Notes: a model not told the origin generated them from the sequence alone. Numbered from the stretch's first letter, positions 48,587 through 59,424 are shown. The stretch: 64,000 nt of DNA from Dendrophyllia cribrosa (GCA_024195265.1 JAJLRJ010000014.1:19652459-19716458); one strand, 5' to 3'. Translations and numbers: made by a program.

Positions 48587-51500
48587 TAAATACTTTATTT
48601 AGTGGGTAACACTAAATAGCTAAAAGCTACTAAACTTGTGGCCCTGGAGATATGAGATGACAGTGCTGGAAAAATAATTTTTCTTACTAACATGTGTCCT
48701 TTCAAATCTACATTTTGAATGGCCATTTTACAAAAATGGTCGAACATCCACCATTTTGGATTTTCCCTGAGACACAATCCGTTAGCATACATGACTTGTG
48801 GCTTGCAATGCATTTTAGGATGATTTTAAATCACCAGGGCTCAAAAAAAGTCCTGTCCAGTCATCCAGAACAAGTAGATTTTCCAGCACTGATTAGACAT
48901 GAAGGTAAGACTTTATAAATTAGCGAGCTTTCATAAAAAATAACTTATTATGTTCTTACCGGCTTTGGCCATCTTCTTTCTTCGTGCCATAGCTCTGCTC
49001 TGCTCTATAAGGATGGGCAACAGGACATTACGATCCCACTCCCCCGGTGGCAAAACCACTGTATCGTCCAGAAAACCATTAATAGCTGACAGGAGATCCT
49101 CACGAGAGTCAGCTCGATAAGCAACGTCATGAAATGCCTGAGACAAAAAATAAAATGTTAAAAAAGGGTGGGAGGGGGGAGGGGTAAGGTATGGGAAAAG
49201 AGGGGTTGTCTTTTTAACAGAAATTGGAACATGTAAAAGATCTCCAATTCAGTTCCAATGCCTAAATCTGTCCTGCAGTGTCAAGGTTTCATTTATCATC
49301 CCCTTTCACATGAAAGAAGAAGTCAAAGGCTCCTAGGAGCCAACTCATGAATACAAAACAACCTTGTGACCCTCCCCTCTCCTACGCGTTTTGCTCCACC
49401 GACCTCCCCACTCACTATCTGCGTCCAACTCCCCACTCTCCCCTCCCTCCAACTCCCCACCCTCCCCTCCCTCCAACGCCGTCCCCATAGGTAAGGTAGG
49501 TGACCATTACCGCAAGCCTTATGTACTGGTCATGCAGAATTACCAAGAAAAGTTTACAGCTGAGTGATAGAAGGGAGGACTGAAAATTTGCATATTTGTC
49601 CCCGTCTGCTATAACTCCTTCAACAATTTGCATATTCATGAGTTAACCCTGCTGCATAGTAACACCCCATTCTGAAACTTGTCTCAAAATTGTAATCACA
49701 TTGCAACCCATTGCACAGAACATTGCAAGACAAGTTGCCAAAACATTGCCTAGTAACACCACCTTAAAACCATAGATAAATACTTTATCATAGAGATTAT
49801 TAAATACAAAGTAAATCACTTACCTGATCTGACATCAAGGTTGCAACAGATCTACCAATTTCGTGATACGACTCTTCGCCTGAACTTGGCCCCAACAAGA
49901 CAAACATGAATCTCACTGGTATAGAAACCTCAGTGATATTCAGGTTACACCCCTTGGCAAGACGGACAAATGCCAGCACTGAGCCTTCCAGTTCATCTAG
50001 TGTTCCAACTAGTACAGTTGTAGCTTCTGCTCCCTCGGGAATCTTTGCTTTCACACCTGATTCTTGTTTAGTCCCTCCACCTCCTTCTACAACAGCTTCG
50101 GGCGCAAATGATACATCTGGTTTTCGCTCCTTGTTGTCATCTGTCGATGGCAACTATCAAAGAAAAGATAGCTCTTCGGGGTATTGTTAAAAATACTTCA
50201 CAAGGCTATTGCCTAACAGGTGCCTGGGGTACCCCAGAAACTAGTCTGAAGTGTCCACGATCTCCTCACCCTAACCTCCAGCAGGCAGAGGCGAGAAGGA
50301 TGTCTATATTGCGAGCATCATTATGCCATCTGGTGATGTCAGAGATTAGTGTGAGAATGGTAGGTTAATTTTCATTGGTTCCAAAGTTTGTGAGATGGAC
50401 AACTGTTTCTTGTTGGTCACAAAAGGCAAAAGTTGTCAAAGCAGCGACTAATGTTAAGAGGGCTGGATTGGGCAAGGAGACAGCTCACCCTTCCAACTAC
50501 CAAGAAAATGTTTTGGGCACCTAAATTGTTTGCTGTAGCACTTTCAATTTCATATTTAGGCTCCTAACTTCAAAATGTTTTGCCTTGTGGGCTCTTTCAA
50601 ACTGTTCTAAGGCAGCTGCCTTGCCTCATTCAATACTGAATCTTGCATGACACAGTTGAGGGGCAGGAGGTGGTGGTCAAAGACGTTGGGAGCTTAATTT
50701 CAGAAAGGGAAGAAGCGTATTCTAAAAAACACTACTAACAGCAATTCCAAAATCCAAATCACCTGAGTTATTTCTTGGGCAGCTAAGTCATCACATGAGT
50801 CGTCAATCTTCAATCGAATAACGCCATCTTCCACTGTTTCACCCTCACCCTCAGCGGCAGGTAGTTTATGTTCAGAATCTACAGGAGGGAATGACGCCTT
50901 GGAGTCTTTCCTAGTCATTGCCAATAGATTGTACGACGAGGGACGTCTTGGCATGGGTGGTGTCAATTCATGCTGATGCCGGTGACGCAAAAGCAAGGCT
51001 GCCAGAACTTTGTTACTGTTTGTTTGGCTTAACTGGTCAGTGATCACCATGTTTTCGACAACTGCTTCAGCTATGCTTGGTAAATCAAATTTCTCCAAGT
51101 CTAACATTACGGTGCCTGTACAATTAAAGAAAAAACTTGTCAACAAGATAATCCCTTGATTTCATTTTGCAAGGGAAAAATTTACCTGAGTTCAGGCCTA
51201 ATTAACTTAACCCTTTAACTCACAAGAGTGCCAAAGATCAAATTAGAATAAAAAATCCCAAATTTATTTTGTTTTGTAAAATATTGAAAAACAAATTGTA
51301 TCATGCAAAAGTACTGCCAAAGAGGTATCATTTGAATGGTCACACCATAGGATTTCATCCACAGACTTAAAAGTTAGAACTAGGTACATTACAAGTCTCC
51401 ATAATTGACTCCAGGAGTGAAAGGGTTAAGCAAAAATAAGCTGTCACTGTCTTCTCTCAAAAATTCGACTACAGGTGCACCTTTTTCTAATCCTTTGCGT

Positions 51501-54500
51501 AGTTCTAGCAGACTGTGAAATGTAAGAGAGGCAACGTGGGGTTTTCCCCAGCGATTGGATTCTTCAACATTCTCTTCAAACTTGATCCATCGAGCAGTCT
51601 CCTTCCATTCCATTTCTTCACCACACTTTGTTAACTGCTCTAACTCAATGAATGCCTGGAAGATAATTTAATAAAGAGAGTTGATCAATGATGACCCTTC
51701 TTTAGATTATCCTTTTTAAAGGGTAATCTAGGTCAACCTAAGTTAATTAACAAAAATTGAGAAAATACAAGAAAAGTGAGAAAAATAACTATTGCAGTAA
51801 ATAAAGCATGCAGTGCCAAGTTTGCCTCTTATAAATTGTCTTTCTTAATGTGTGTAAAGATGAAGAAATACGGGCAACAAAATTGTGCAACTTGTCGCAC
51901 AACAAAGTCATGCTGCAGGTTGCAGCTCTGATGTGGTGCATATTACCACCTATGTGCACAACAAAATTAATTTTCAAGTTGCAGGGATGTAGCTATGAGC
52001 CGGCTACCGGTTAATTTCACCAGCTAAAAGAGAACTTATCACCGGCTGAAATTTCACTAGAAAACAAAGGCTTGGGGTGATTTTGAAGGTGCACAAGCCA
52101 GAAAAACCGGCTGGGCTTGTTAATGAGCCTGCTAAGCATTTTCTCAGCTACACCCACGACGTTGCACATGGTAGACCTTGCTTATACTTTTTTCAACATG
52201 AAAATGTGTTGCGGGCATAGGTCGCAATACGCACAATAATCTCAACTTGCAGAATGTTGTAAGTTGCACAAAAATGTTGCTTGTATTGCTTCACTGACAA
52301 AAGGTGAATTTTTCATCCAAGAAACATGAAAGGCAATATGTGAAATACATTTCTTTGACTGCATGCAACTGAAAGTGGAAATTTTTTACAACTGGTGCAA
52401 CTCTACTGATCACATGGCCAAAGAAATGAACATGTGATAAGAATGAAGTTGCCAAGTGAGATCTAACCTCAAACCATTTAAAAAATTTTTGATTTCATTT
52501 CATTTATAGTAACCCAGGAAACATCCAAAACGTAACCTGAAATACTTGCTATTTATAATTTTAACCCTCTTTAAGCCCCAGTACTGATCAGCATCAAATT
52601 TCTCCTTGTTAACAACCGCATCGTTTAAGCGGAGGTTGGATGCCTGGGACATCCAGGAGCTCCCATTTTTGGCAGCAAGCTCCTAGATGGAGAACCGCTC
52701 CCATGGCTGGCAAATTCTGGCAACCCAGCCATGAGCCCCCATGCCAGGGAATCAGGCACCCATCACACTGACATGGCAGTGGAAAAGAGGGAGGGGAAAC
52801 GCTAAGGCCTAAAACACACAGGCCGGAGACCTCAAAGAATGCCTACCACGACACAACTCTCCACACACTCGACCCTGAGAGCTCTGAGATCTGGAATCAT
52901 AGCATATGTGCACATGCCAGATACTGTGGACCTCAGGGTGATTACTGGTGCTCCTTGTTGTTAACTCTTATCCATTAAACTAGTAGTAATCATAGATTAT
53001 AGTGCGTCTCCTTATCCCGTGGCACCTCGTCTTGACCTAGTACCTCAGTTTCATGAATTAATTCAGCCACTGTTTAAAAGGGCTATGTCGCGAGATATAT
53101 CACGCTGGCAAAAACGTCGGGCCGTCATCAAACAAATTTACGCTATCGCCGTGGAATCGGGCAAAATCCTGCCGTGCTGTGTACTCCGCAAGGTCTCAGA
53201 TTTTTCCGACATATAAATAGTATATTTGTCTTGATTTCATTTCGGTTATTTCTCCGATTCTGAAATCATACTCCTCAGTACATGTACTAATACCGGAACT
53301 GGAAATGAGAAATTTCTGAGAAAGCCTGTTTTTGGACACCGCGTTAATGGAGCATGAAATCGACGTTTAAGTCACGCAACATTCAACGTGAATTTCGCAG
53401 GATTTTTCGGATAAAATTACAACTACCAGTTGCAAGTAAGACACGAGACTGTTGAACATAATTCCTTTATTAGCTAGACAAATTTTAGTCACAAAACTGC
53501 GAAATCTTTAGTCTTAAATGCGCCCGATACAGGCGCAATTTCAAGCACTGTAAAGTTAATCTGCGTTCGCCTGGCGCGGCCGGTCAGTGAATTATTGCTA
53601 CAAGACATAAGCGAATTGCACCGTACCGTAGAACATCGCGAAGAACGACGTCGGTATTTTGGTGAAAGCTTCCCAAATAAAGCAGAGAACCACAGCAAAA
53701 TCAAGATAGAACATTCAAAACATACCAGAACGGTAGCGAGTAAAATCTGTAACTTCTTGCTTGATTCCAAAGAGACCCAACAACTTACTTGGTCCGGAGA
53801 AGTTTTTTTCCACTGCGTACTTTTACTAGGCATTGAAATATTGAGCCGTACGATTCCAAAATCGGGAAAATATCCGAAACTAAATCAAGACAAATAGATT
53901 ATTCACATGTGACATTTCGGAACCCCAGCTCCCCAGGATGATGCCTGATTTCCACGCGATGCTGGATACTATTGTGACGTTTCAAGATGGCGCAGATTTG
54001 GTACCGACACTTTTCTCGATTCGTTCCGCCTAGCCAACAAGATTAGGAAGCGTCTCCTTCGTCGACGCAATTACATTTAACAGCATTAACAGCAGATATA
54101 TCATGAGAATAAAGGATATGATCATGCAAGATGATTCTTGATATTTTAACAACTTCTCCTCACTGCATTGATAAGAAGGGTTAAGGGACAAGGAAGGAGA
54201 ATTTGCATTCTGATACTGGGGATCAACCCTTTAACTCCCAAGAGTGCCAAAGAACAAAATTCAATAAAAATCCCAAATTTCAATGAAGTTAAATAGAATT
54301 TAACCCAGTTAACAACTAGGAGCAATCATGTGTTGGTGTGGTTATGTTTGGTAGCGTATAGTTAGCGTGCCCTCAGCGAAACGTTGATGGTGTTTATTGT
54401 TTGTTTGGTGTGGCGTTTAGCGTGGCGTTTTTGTGCAGCGTATCAGCGTGGCATTTTTTGTAGCTTGTTCATTTCATATACATTCTAGGGTGAATTGCAG

Positions 54501-54656
54501 TGAGCCTTCGATATAACAAGTCAGAGGCTTGCCTTGTTAGCAGTCGCAGGGTTGGCGGTCTTTGAGTTTGGGGTCAGGCTCATAGCGGATCGTTCTTCCT
54601 ACGTTCAGCGTTGTTTCATGTGGCGTGGAGAGACTTGGTCAGTGTGACGGGTGCTC

Positions 54657-54688
<32 letters not shown>

Positions 54689-57600
54689 TAGCGCCGATAT
54701 CAATATTGCTATTTTCATCAGCGCTTAAAAATAAAAATATTAAAAAAAATAAAAATAAAATAAAAATAATAATAATAATAAGTGCATAAAATATACATGC
54801 AAAAAGTGCATGAACCTACCAAAAAGAGTAAAACAATTATGTCAACACTAAAACTAAAAATTACCTAGACTACTCTGGGGTGCATTGTACAAATGGTACC
54901 ATGCAAAAGTACTGCTAATTAGATCAGTGGAGGTTTCATTTGAATCGTCACACCATGGGATTCTGTCCACAGACTCAAAAGTTAGAACTACACTACATGT
55001 CTCCAAAATTGACTCTGGGGGTGAAAGGGTTTAAGGGTAAATCATACCTCATGTGGACTGTGGTCATACTTGACAGGGAATCGCTGCAGACTTTTGCTGA
55101 TATCTGTGCTGCTGAAATGGGTCTTCATTCCTGACTTGTGACGTGGAAGATGAGGGCGGCGCCTCCTGAGTCCTCTCAAATCCTCAAAACGATGCCCTGA
55201 AAAAAGCATTTCTTAACCCTTTAGCAGCTAAAATTAATTGAAGAATCAAATTAATAAATCAGCAATTTTATTTCGGGAAATACTGAACTACAAACAATAC
55301 TTCACCAAATTAAAGCTGAGTATTGCTTTCATTAGAATGTATAATGTAGTTCCTGTGGCGTATCTCAAGAAGCGGACATAGGTAGAGTTGGAAACTAAAT
55401 AATTTTCTTCGCATCCAGGTTAAATACTTGCATAATGTGCTTGCCAGACTAGTTTTCACTCATCCAAAAGAGTAATTACAGTCAAACCTCTATTAAGCGG
55501 TCACCCTCAGGGAATAGCTAACTGACCGCTTAATAGAGGTGACCGCTTAAAAGGTGAAGTTTACAGTAAATATGGGGAGTGAATTAATTCCGGGGATTTG
55601 TTAAGTGACCGCTTAATAGAGGGTGACTGCTTAAAAGAGGTGAAGTTTACAGTAAATATGGGGAGTGAATTAATTCCGGGGATTTGTTAAGTGACCGCTT
55701 AATAGAGGGTGACCGCTTAAAAGAGGTGAAGTTTACAGTAAATATGGGGAGTGAATTAATTCCGGGGATTTGTTAAGTGACCGCTTAATAGAGGGTGACC
55801 GCTTAAAAGAGGTGAAGTTTACAGTAAATATGGGGAGTGAATTAATTCCGGGGATTTGTTAAGTGACCGCTTAATACAGGTTCGACTGTATTAACATGTA
55901 ACCTGAAAGTGAAAATCCTACTCGGCAGACTGTGCAAGTGTCGTACATTCTGTACTCGCCCAAAAGCGTTTACACTCACATTGGCAGGTGGGGGGTAGCT
56001 CTTATTTCCAACCTTGCATGGGGTGTACAAGCTAGGCCTCCCCTTTCTGTGAAAAAATTATTATCATTTTGGTCGTTGAAAGGTAAGTTAAATTGTCAAT
56101 GTTCTGTGCAGCTTGTCTGGCATCCCTGTTATGAGACAAGTCATGGGCAACATTTCCCAGCATAACAGGTTCTGCAACCAACTTAAAGAGAAATTACATC
56201 TTTATAACTACAACTTACATGCCATCTCCTCCAAATCTCTTTTAGCCAATTGGCTTGCCTCGTCCTTTTCCGTTGCCAGTCGTTCTTGGATTGGTTCGAT
56301 TTCCCTGAGCGTCAGAGACCCAGAACGAAGCCGTGATTCAAGCTGTTCTCTCTCAGAGATGGTTCTATGTTGATGAGGAGCAGGCATCAACGGGCGATGA
56401 TGCTGACGACGATGATGATGGGGTTTCTTCTCTCTGAGATCTGCAAGATCCCTAATGTCTTTTTTCTTCTTACTGTCTTTGTGTTCATGGCGATGGTGAG
56501 TATGACGTCGATGATGATGATGATGAGGTTTCTTCTTCTCCGAAGAAGACTCTGTCGAGCTGCGGGGTCTTTGTATTTCGTCATTATAATAACCATGGGC
56601 CTCTTGCCCTTCATTGATTTTTGGAAGAACTTCAACCTCTCTTATCTCTCGAGATCTTCTTTTGTCCTTTTTCTCCTTTTTTGGACTGCCATCAGTTTTA
56701 TCCAGTTTGTTCAAATTACGGGAACGGGAATGGAGTCTTTGTAAAGGTTCATGGTACCTGGTAGATGATATTCGACGAGCTGTGCCAGGAAAAAGAAAAT
56801 TTTTCTGTGCTTTCTAACTTATTTGTACTGGACAGAATTAACCTAACAGAGAACTTAGAGCTGAATACATTTGCATGTGAACCACAAATCTGTCAAAAAC
56901 TTGAGATCTACAAAATAAACTCCAGATTGTACTATTAGGTTTTGTTATGTCACAAGGTTGTAATGTTAAAAAGGTTGGAATAAAGTGTGTTATGTGTTTG
57001 GCCATTTTTGCCCTGGTTCTTCTTCTTTTTGTACTATTTTATCTGGCTATTAACAGACAGTATTCTAACATATCAATAAATGTCCAGAACATGTTGGCAT
57101 TTTCCATATCAATTTTAGTCTCCTGCTTTCCTCTCCCACCTCCCGTATCTCTCCCACCCCTATTCTCCCAGCATCACGCCCCCTGTCTCTCCCCCTTCCC
57201 TCCCAAACCTCCCCCCCCCCCCCCCCCTTCCCAACACATACACACAATGAAAGGGGCATCAGGATTGTTTTATGTAATTGGGCCCTGGTTCGCACAGGTG
57301 ACACGGTCAATTAAAATTCCTATCACAAGTTTGACCTATTTTGATCAGAATAACACATACATGTCTATTTTCAAGGAGGATTTCGTGTCACTGATGGAAA
57401 ATGAAAAATGGTTGAAGATATAAAATACGGTAACTAAATTGATATGAGGTCGAGATATCCCATATTAAACGATATTGGTTTGCTTTTGAGTGAACAAAAG
57501 TTTATATAGAATTGAAACTCAGTTGTAGATAGTCTGGCATTGTGCCAGCCTAAGTTGCATTCATGATCAATTTCCAACAGTTCACTATCTGCTGACACGA

Positions 57601-58204
57601 TATGGTTCAATGAAACAACAATATTTTAAATGCAAATTAAAAATTTAAGCACGTATAGATTGCAATAAGTGATAGTATTAAAAGCAAACCATTTTTACAC
57701 CATTAAAAAATTAAAAATCTCCAATCAGTCGTATAAGCAATCATGCATTTTGGTGTATCAATATTATGACATTCGAAACTGAAATCTGGCTGAGCGAAAT
57801 AGACGCAATTTTTAGAGCGTTTTCAAAACAAGATCACTGTTATTAGATCTAGGGTAGCTCAAAGGTCAAAAAATTCTCTTTTATCTATGAAACAAGGCAT
57901 AAATGCAAGCTCACATGTGTAATCCTTTTCGTCGAAGTTGTAGTCGTAATGAGAAGTTTGGACTTCTGTGCTTTGTGGTCCTGATTCAGAAGGTCTTGGT
58001 GCTGCAAACGGCCGATCAAAAACCTTCCTGAATGCCTCATTATCCACGTTGCTTTGTGGCTTGAGCTACAAGTTAGAAAAGTAACCAAGAGGTTATCAAA
58101 AAGCAGTAAAGAAGAAAGCATAATAGTATTAATGTGCTTACCTCGCCGACATCTATTCCATGTTGATCGCCGTCCAAAGCAGAGGCCTCCCTAAACTCAG
58201 CCAT
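39957..58204 (-). CDS. SLC4: SLC4-family bicarbonate transporter, complete, 15 exons, 1,207 aa
   Basis: Multipass membrane HCO3-/CO3 2- transporter. Exons 5' to 3': 58142-58204, 57915-58065, 56219-56779, 55048-55196, 51481-51655, 50763-51115, 49824-50153, 48960-49137, 47610-47965, 46294-46488, 45201-45374, 44038-44563, 43384-43553, 41290-41460, 39957-40028. Every junction is AG/GT and phases match throughout. The N-terminal cytosolic domain has a Lys/His-rich segment (about residues 150-215), then [52 protein letters not shown] and [13 protein letters not shown]. The membrane domain starts near residue 664 (DPLDRTG) and includes [51 protein letters not shown] and [17 protein letters not shown]. 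The [12 protein letters not shown] signature is NBC-like (Na+-coupled branch). Vertebrate-type four-Cys extracellular loop 3 is reduced to about 30 residues. The loop has one Cys and no N-glycosylation sequon. The exact coral paralogue cannot be named from sequence alone. Confidence 0.95.
40050..40338 (-). mobile_element. Full-length tRNA-derived SINE with 14-bp TSD
   Basis: On the minus strand it begins with a tRNA-like head (ggtggtctagtggttagcg, then ggtttgagcctgg), followed by ttagacaagaaactttgc, cacccaggtgtatatatg and cttgcgatggactag. taaaaacaagataa is repeated at 40036-40049 and 40339-40352, a clean LINE-type target duplication. It lies in the last SLC4 intron. Confidence 0.92.
40690..40893. 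mobile_element. MITE in the last SLC4 intron
   Basis: tttttcaatccgatcaaggg and cccttgatcagattgaaaaa are inverted ends. gtactttttgcatttgcatg pairs loosely with catgcaaattt and gaaaagtacc inside. Confidence 0.7.
40960..41146 (-). mobile_element. 5'-truncated SINE copy
   Basis: Same body as the 40050 SINE (ttatacacctgggtgg, gtccattgcaaggttacc, atgtcgccagtacccat in plus orientation) but lacking the tRNA-like head, as expected of incomplete reverse transcription. Confidence 0.85.
41587..41935. mobile_element. CTCAGCTAT-type MITE split by a piggyBac-like MITE
   Basis: atactcagctataacagtga, gttagaccc and, after the insertion, cccccaaaaaagtccaatg match 61357-61695. The interruption is 41668-41874. 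Confidence 0.7.
41668..41874. mobile_element. piggyBac-like MITE, one 88-bp-type unit
   Basis: Ends ccctttcactcccagag and cttgggagttaaaggg are inverted, flanked on both sides by TTAG (mutated TTAA). Interior: one unit (gagtctgtgg, tggtgtgaccgttcaaatg, agtacttttgcatggtacc). Confidence 0.85.
42452..42656. mobile_element. piggyBac-like MITE, one unit
   Basis: Preceded by TTAA (42448-42451) and followed by ATAA (42657-42660). Ends ccctttacctcc and gggagtgaaaggg. One copy of the tggtaccatgcaaaagtact core. It lies in an SLC4 intron. Confidence 0.85.
42865..43040. repeat. Dispersed repeat, copy of 34136-34330
   Basis: gtaatccacttccatccttg, aaactactgcttctgttttg and gcaaaattttgttatt are in the same order. 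It directly abuts the next piggyBac-like MITE. Confidence 0.75.
43049..43342. mobile_element. piggyBac-like MITE, two units
   Basis: Perfect TTAA at 43045-43048 and 43343-43346. Ends ccctttcacccccagag and ttgggagtgaaaggg. The core unit (ttctaacttttgagtctg to gcatggtaccatttgt) occurs twice, making it about 88 bp longer than the one-unit copies. It ends about 40 bp from an SLC4 exon (43384-43553). Confidence 0.92.
44625..44811. mobile_element. TA-flanked mariner-like MITE, standard length
   Basis: TA then cagtgtaacctgtattaagc at the left, and cgcttaatacaggtttcactg then TA at the right. Interior has several inverted gtccgcttaat motifs. It lies in an SLC4 intron. Confidence 0.85.
45591..46190 (+). 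mobile_element. tRNA-derived SINE interrupted by a MITE
   Basis: The head gaggcacggtggtgtagtgg is cut at 45620. The body resumes at 45938 (agcgtcagactttcaacctg) and continues with ttagacaagaaactttgctc, cacccaggtgtataa and gatggactagcatcccatcc to about 46190. Opposite orientation to the 40050 copy, in another SLC4 intron. Confidence 0.88.
45621..45937. mobile_element. hAT-like MITE nested in the SINE
   Basis: cagggttcatac and gtacgaaccctg are inverted ends. Interior repeats ccatgactttcc several times. Flanks agtgtc and agcgtc suggest an imperfect 6-bp duplication. Confidence 0.8.
46543..46600 (+). mobile_element. tRNA-like SINE head fragment
   Basis: gatggtgtagtggtgagacc resembles an A-box region. 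Only a short piece is present. Confidence 0.35.
46704..46893. mobile_element. Foldback MITE, about 78-bp arms
   Basis: acaaatttggctaatgcatt pairs with aatgcgttagccaaatttgt, and caattcaaaccttctggg pairs with ccaaaaggtttgaattg. The loop is about 35 bp. Confidence 0.88.
48110..48425 (+). mobile_element. Truncated LINE 3' end in an SLC4 intron
   Basis: The frame reads [20 protein letters not shown] then [13 protein letters not shown] and a stop, the C-terminal tail typical of Jockey/CR1/L2-type LINEs. Its 3' UTR ends near ggtaataaagtatgtacg. Inserted antisense to SLC4. Confidence 0.8.
48548..48586. repeat. (CAAG)n microsatellite
   Basis: About nine gcaa/caag tetramers in an SLC4 intron. Confidence 0.9.
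49330..49645. repeat. Dispersed repeat, copy of 5100-5400, with pyrimidine minisatellite
   Basis: Centre holds ctccctccaactccccac repeats (49425-49475) instead of the C homopolymer of the other copy. The flanking blocks are shared. Confidence 0.65.
51211..51425. mobile_element. piggyBac-like MITE, one unit, abutting an SLC4 exon
   Basis: TTAA at 51207-51210 and 51426-51429. Ends ccctttaactcac and caggagtgaaaggg. One core unit. The right end is about 52 bp from the SLC4 exon 51481-51655. Confidence 0.9.
52561..52610. mobile_element. End fragment of the second TTAA-type MITE family
   Basis: ttaaccctctttaagcccc with gatcagcatcaaatttctcc matches the reverse complement of 8815-8858. Confidence 0.55.
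52611..54226. other. SLC4 intron interior with unassigned open frames
   Basis: Plus-strand frame 53019-53216 (65 codons, contains [16 protein letters not shown] and [20 protein letters not shown]) and overlapping frames at 53489-53833 (minus) and 53595-53897 (plus) look more protein-like than the surroundings. This part has more CpG. No conserved family or splice model was found. Could be a decayed transposon or host gene relic. Confidence 0.35.
54237..55029. mobile_element. piggyBac-like MITE split by a 606-bp insertion
   Basis: Left piece 54237-54282 (ccctttaactcccaagag, aatcccaaattt) and right piece 54889-55029 (acaaatggtaccatgcaaa to gggggtgaaaggg) are the two halves of one element. It carries an extra segment, attagatcagtggagg. 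Confidence 0.8.
54283..54888 (-). mobile_element. Insertion with LINE-like 3' tail (minus orientation)
   Basis: Contains (taa)n at 54658-54682 followed by tacttatatagcgccgat. Its reverse complement resembles the gcgctatataa and (tta)n end of the LINE at 28160-28196. The upstream part has repeated ttagcgtggcgttt motifs. Exact edges not certain. Confidence 0.5.
55479..55888. mobile_element. TA-flanked mariner-like MITE expanded by an 86-bp tandem unit
   Basis: TA plus cagtcaaacctctattaagc at left, cttaatacaggttcgactg plus TA at right. Inside, aggtgaagtttacagtaaat recurs at about 55551, 55638, 55724 and 55810. The last three are exactly 86 bp apart and nearly identical. Standard copies are about 187 bp. 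Confidence 0.92.
57182..57236. repeat. Pyrimidine tract with C homopolymer
   Basis: ccctccc-type repeats end in a C-run of 18 or so at about 57211-57228, in an SLC4 intron. Length is likely to be unreliable in assembly. Confidence 0.7.
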
Positions 58205-59299
58205 TCTCTGATGGAATCAGTTCATGTATACCATAAAACACGTGCATTAGGGAGTTAAATAACTTGTCCGGGTTCACAAAAGCTGCAATGAAGAGTTCAA
58301 CCTCTCTGTTTACAAGAGACGGCATTGATCAAGCCATAATTAGCGATAAATCTCGCGCCAGAATTCAGGATCAACAAGAAACAATAAACACGCAGCCGCG
58401 AATGACGAAATGACCAATTAGCGAAGGACGAGATAACAACAAAGGCTTAAACTGGGTTTAAGGCTAAAACTTCACGAGTGTTAAGGCTAAAATCACAGGA
58501 AACAGCGTTAAATGCGTCAGTTCGAGCTCAACTTATTCAACGTAGGAAAACCCAGGCAAAATAATAATCCGCTATCAAGTTTGTTTGCTCCTACTTTCCG
58601 TGTTGACCAACCCCTTCCTGCTCATCCAATCAGTAACGCCCCTCTCAATCACGTGCGTCAAACCACGTGCTCCCAGGGGATGGGGAATATCAAAACAATA
58701 GTGTAAACAATGGGCGGAACAGACTTCTGTTAAATTGATTGTTGAACGTGCAGCAAAATAAACAGGTTATTTTTAAAATACTGTATAATTTATGGCAAAA
58801 AATTTTAAATAACTTATGATCGAAATATTACAGACATTGAGTATCAATATCAATATAGAAGACATTGAACATTAATAAAAGATTAATTTACTGTGAAAAT
58901 GGGGGTAATAATTTGGAGCATTTTAGGGGCAGATATGTTAATCCGGGTTAATCTAGAAGATGCCAAAAAGGACAATTATTACACATATATAATTTTTTTT
59001 GTTTTGTTTATTTTCTGTCTGTGATTATTACAAAAGAACAGAAAAAAAAGATTAAACATGTCTGAACAAGATTACAACCTACAATAGACCTTAATTTTTA
59101 CAAAATTTAGATTTCATAAAGGCATGCACACTCCACCTGGCTGCGCTCCAACTACTTAAGTCAACCTTTGCCTTTGCCTTGGCAGGTTTACTTTGCATCA
59201 CTGGTTATGTGAGCACACACAAAGCCCACAGTTACCTCTTGTACATGTTTTATTGATGAATAATATTGCACAGGCTTATAAAAATACAAGTTTCAGATG
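58205..59299. other. SLC4 5' flank, probable promoter region
   Basis: Immediately upstream of the SLC4 ATG (minus strand). No TATA box stands out near the ATG. Several CCAAT-type boxes (aaccaatt-like) occur within 500 bp. No gene or clear repeat in the remainder. Confidence 0.35.
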
Positions 59300-59424
59300 T
59301 TGTGGTTTAATTTTTGTTTTGGTTTGAAAATTTTAAAACCAGTTTAATTTTTCTTTTTCCTTGTCTTGGATTATGGTAATGAATCTGGTTTAAAATATTT
59401 AAACCAAAGAAAAATTTAAACCAC
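59300..59424. mobile_element. Short MITE, copy of 7152-7276
   Basis: gtggtttaatttttgttttg and caaagaaaaatttaaaccac are inverted. The interior cttggattatggtaatgaat matches the CACNB-intron copy. Confidence 0.75.

Noticed and set aside
56367..56744. 125-codon plus-strand frame with many Met and a second minus-strand frame
   Set aside because: Shadows of the His/Lys-rich SLC4 exon, whose phase-matched splicing supports the other frame.
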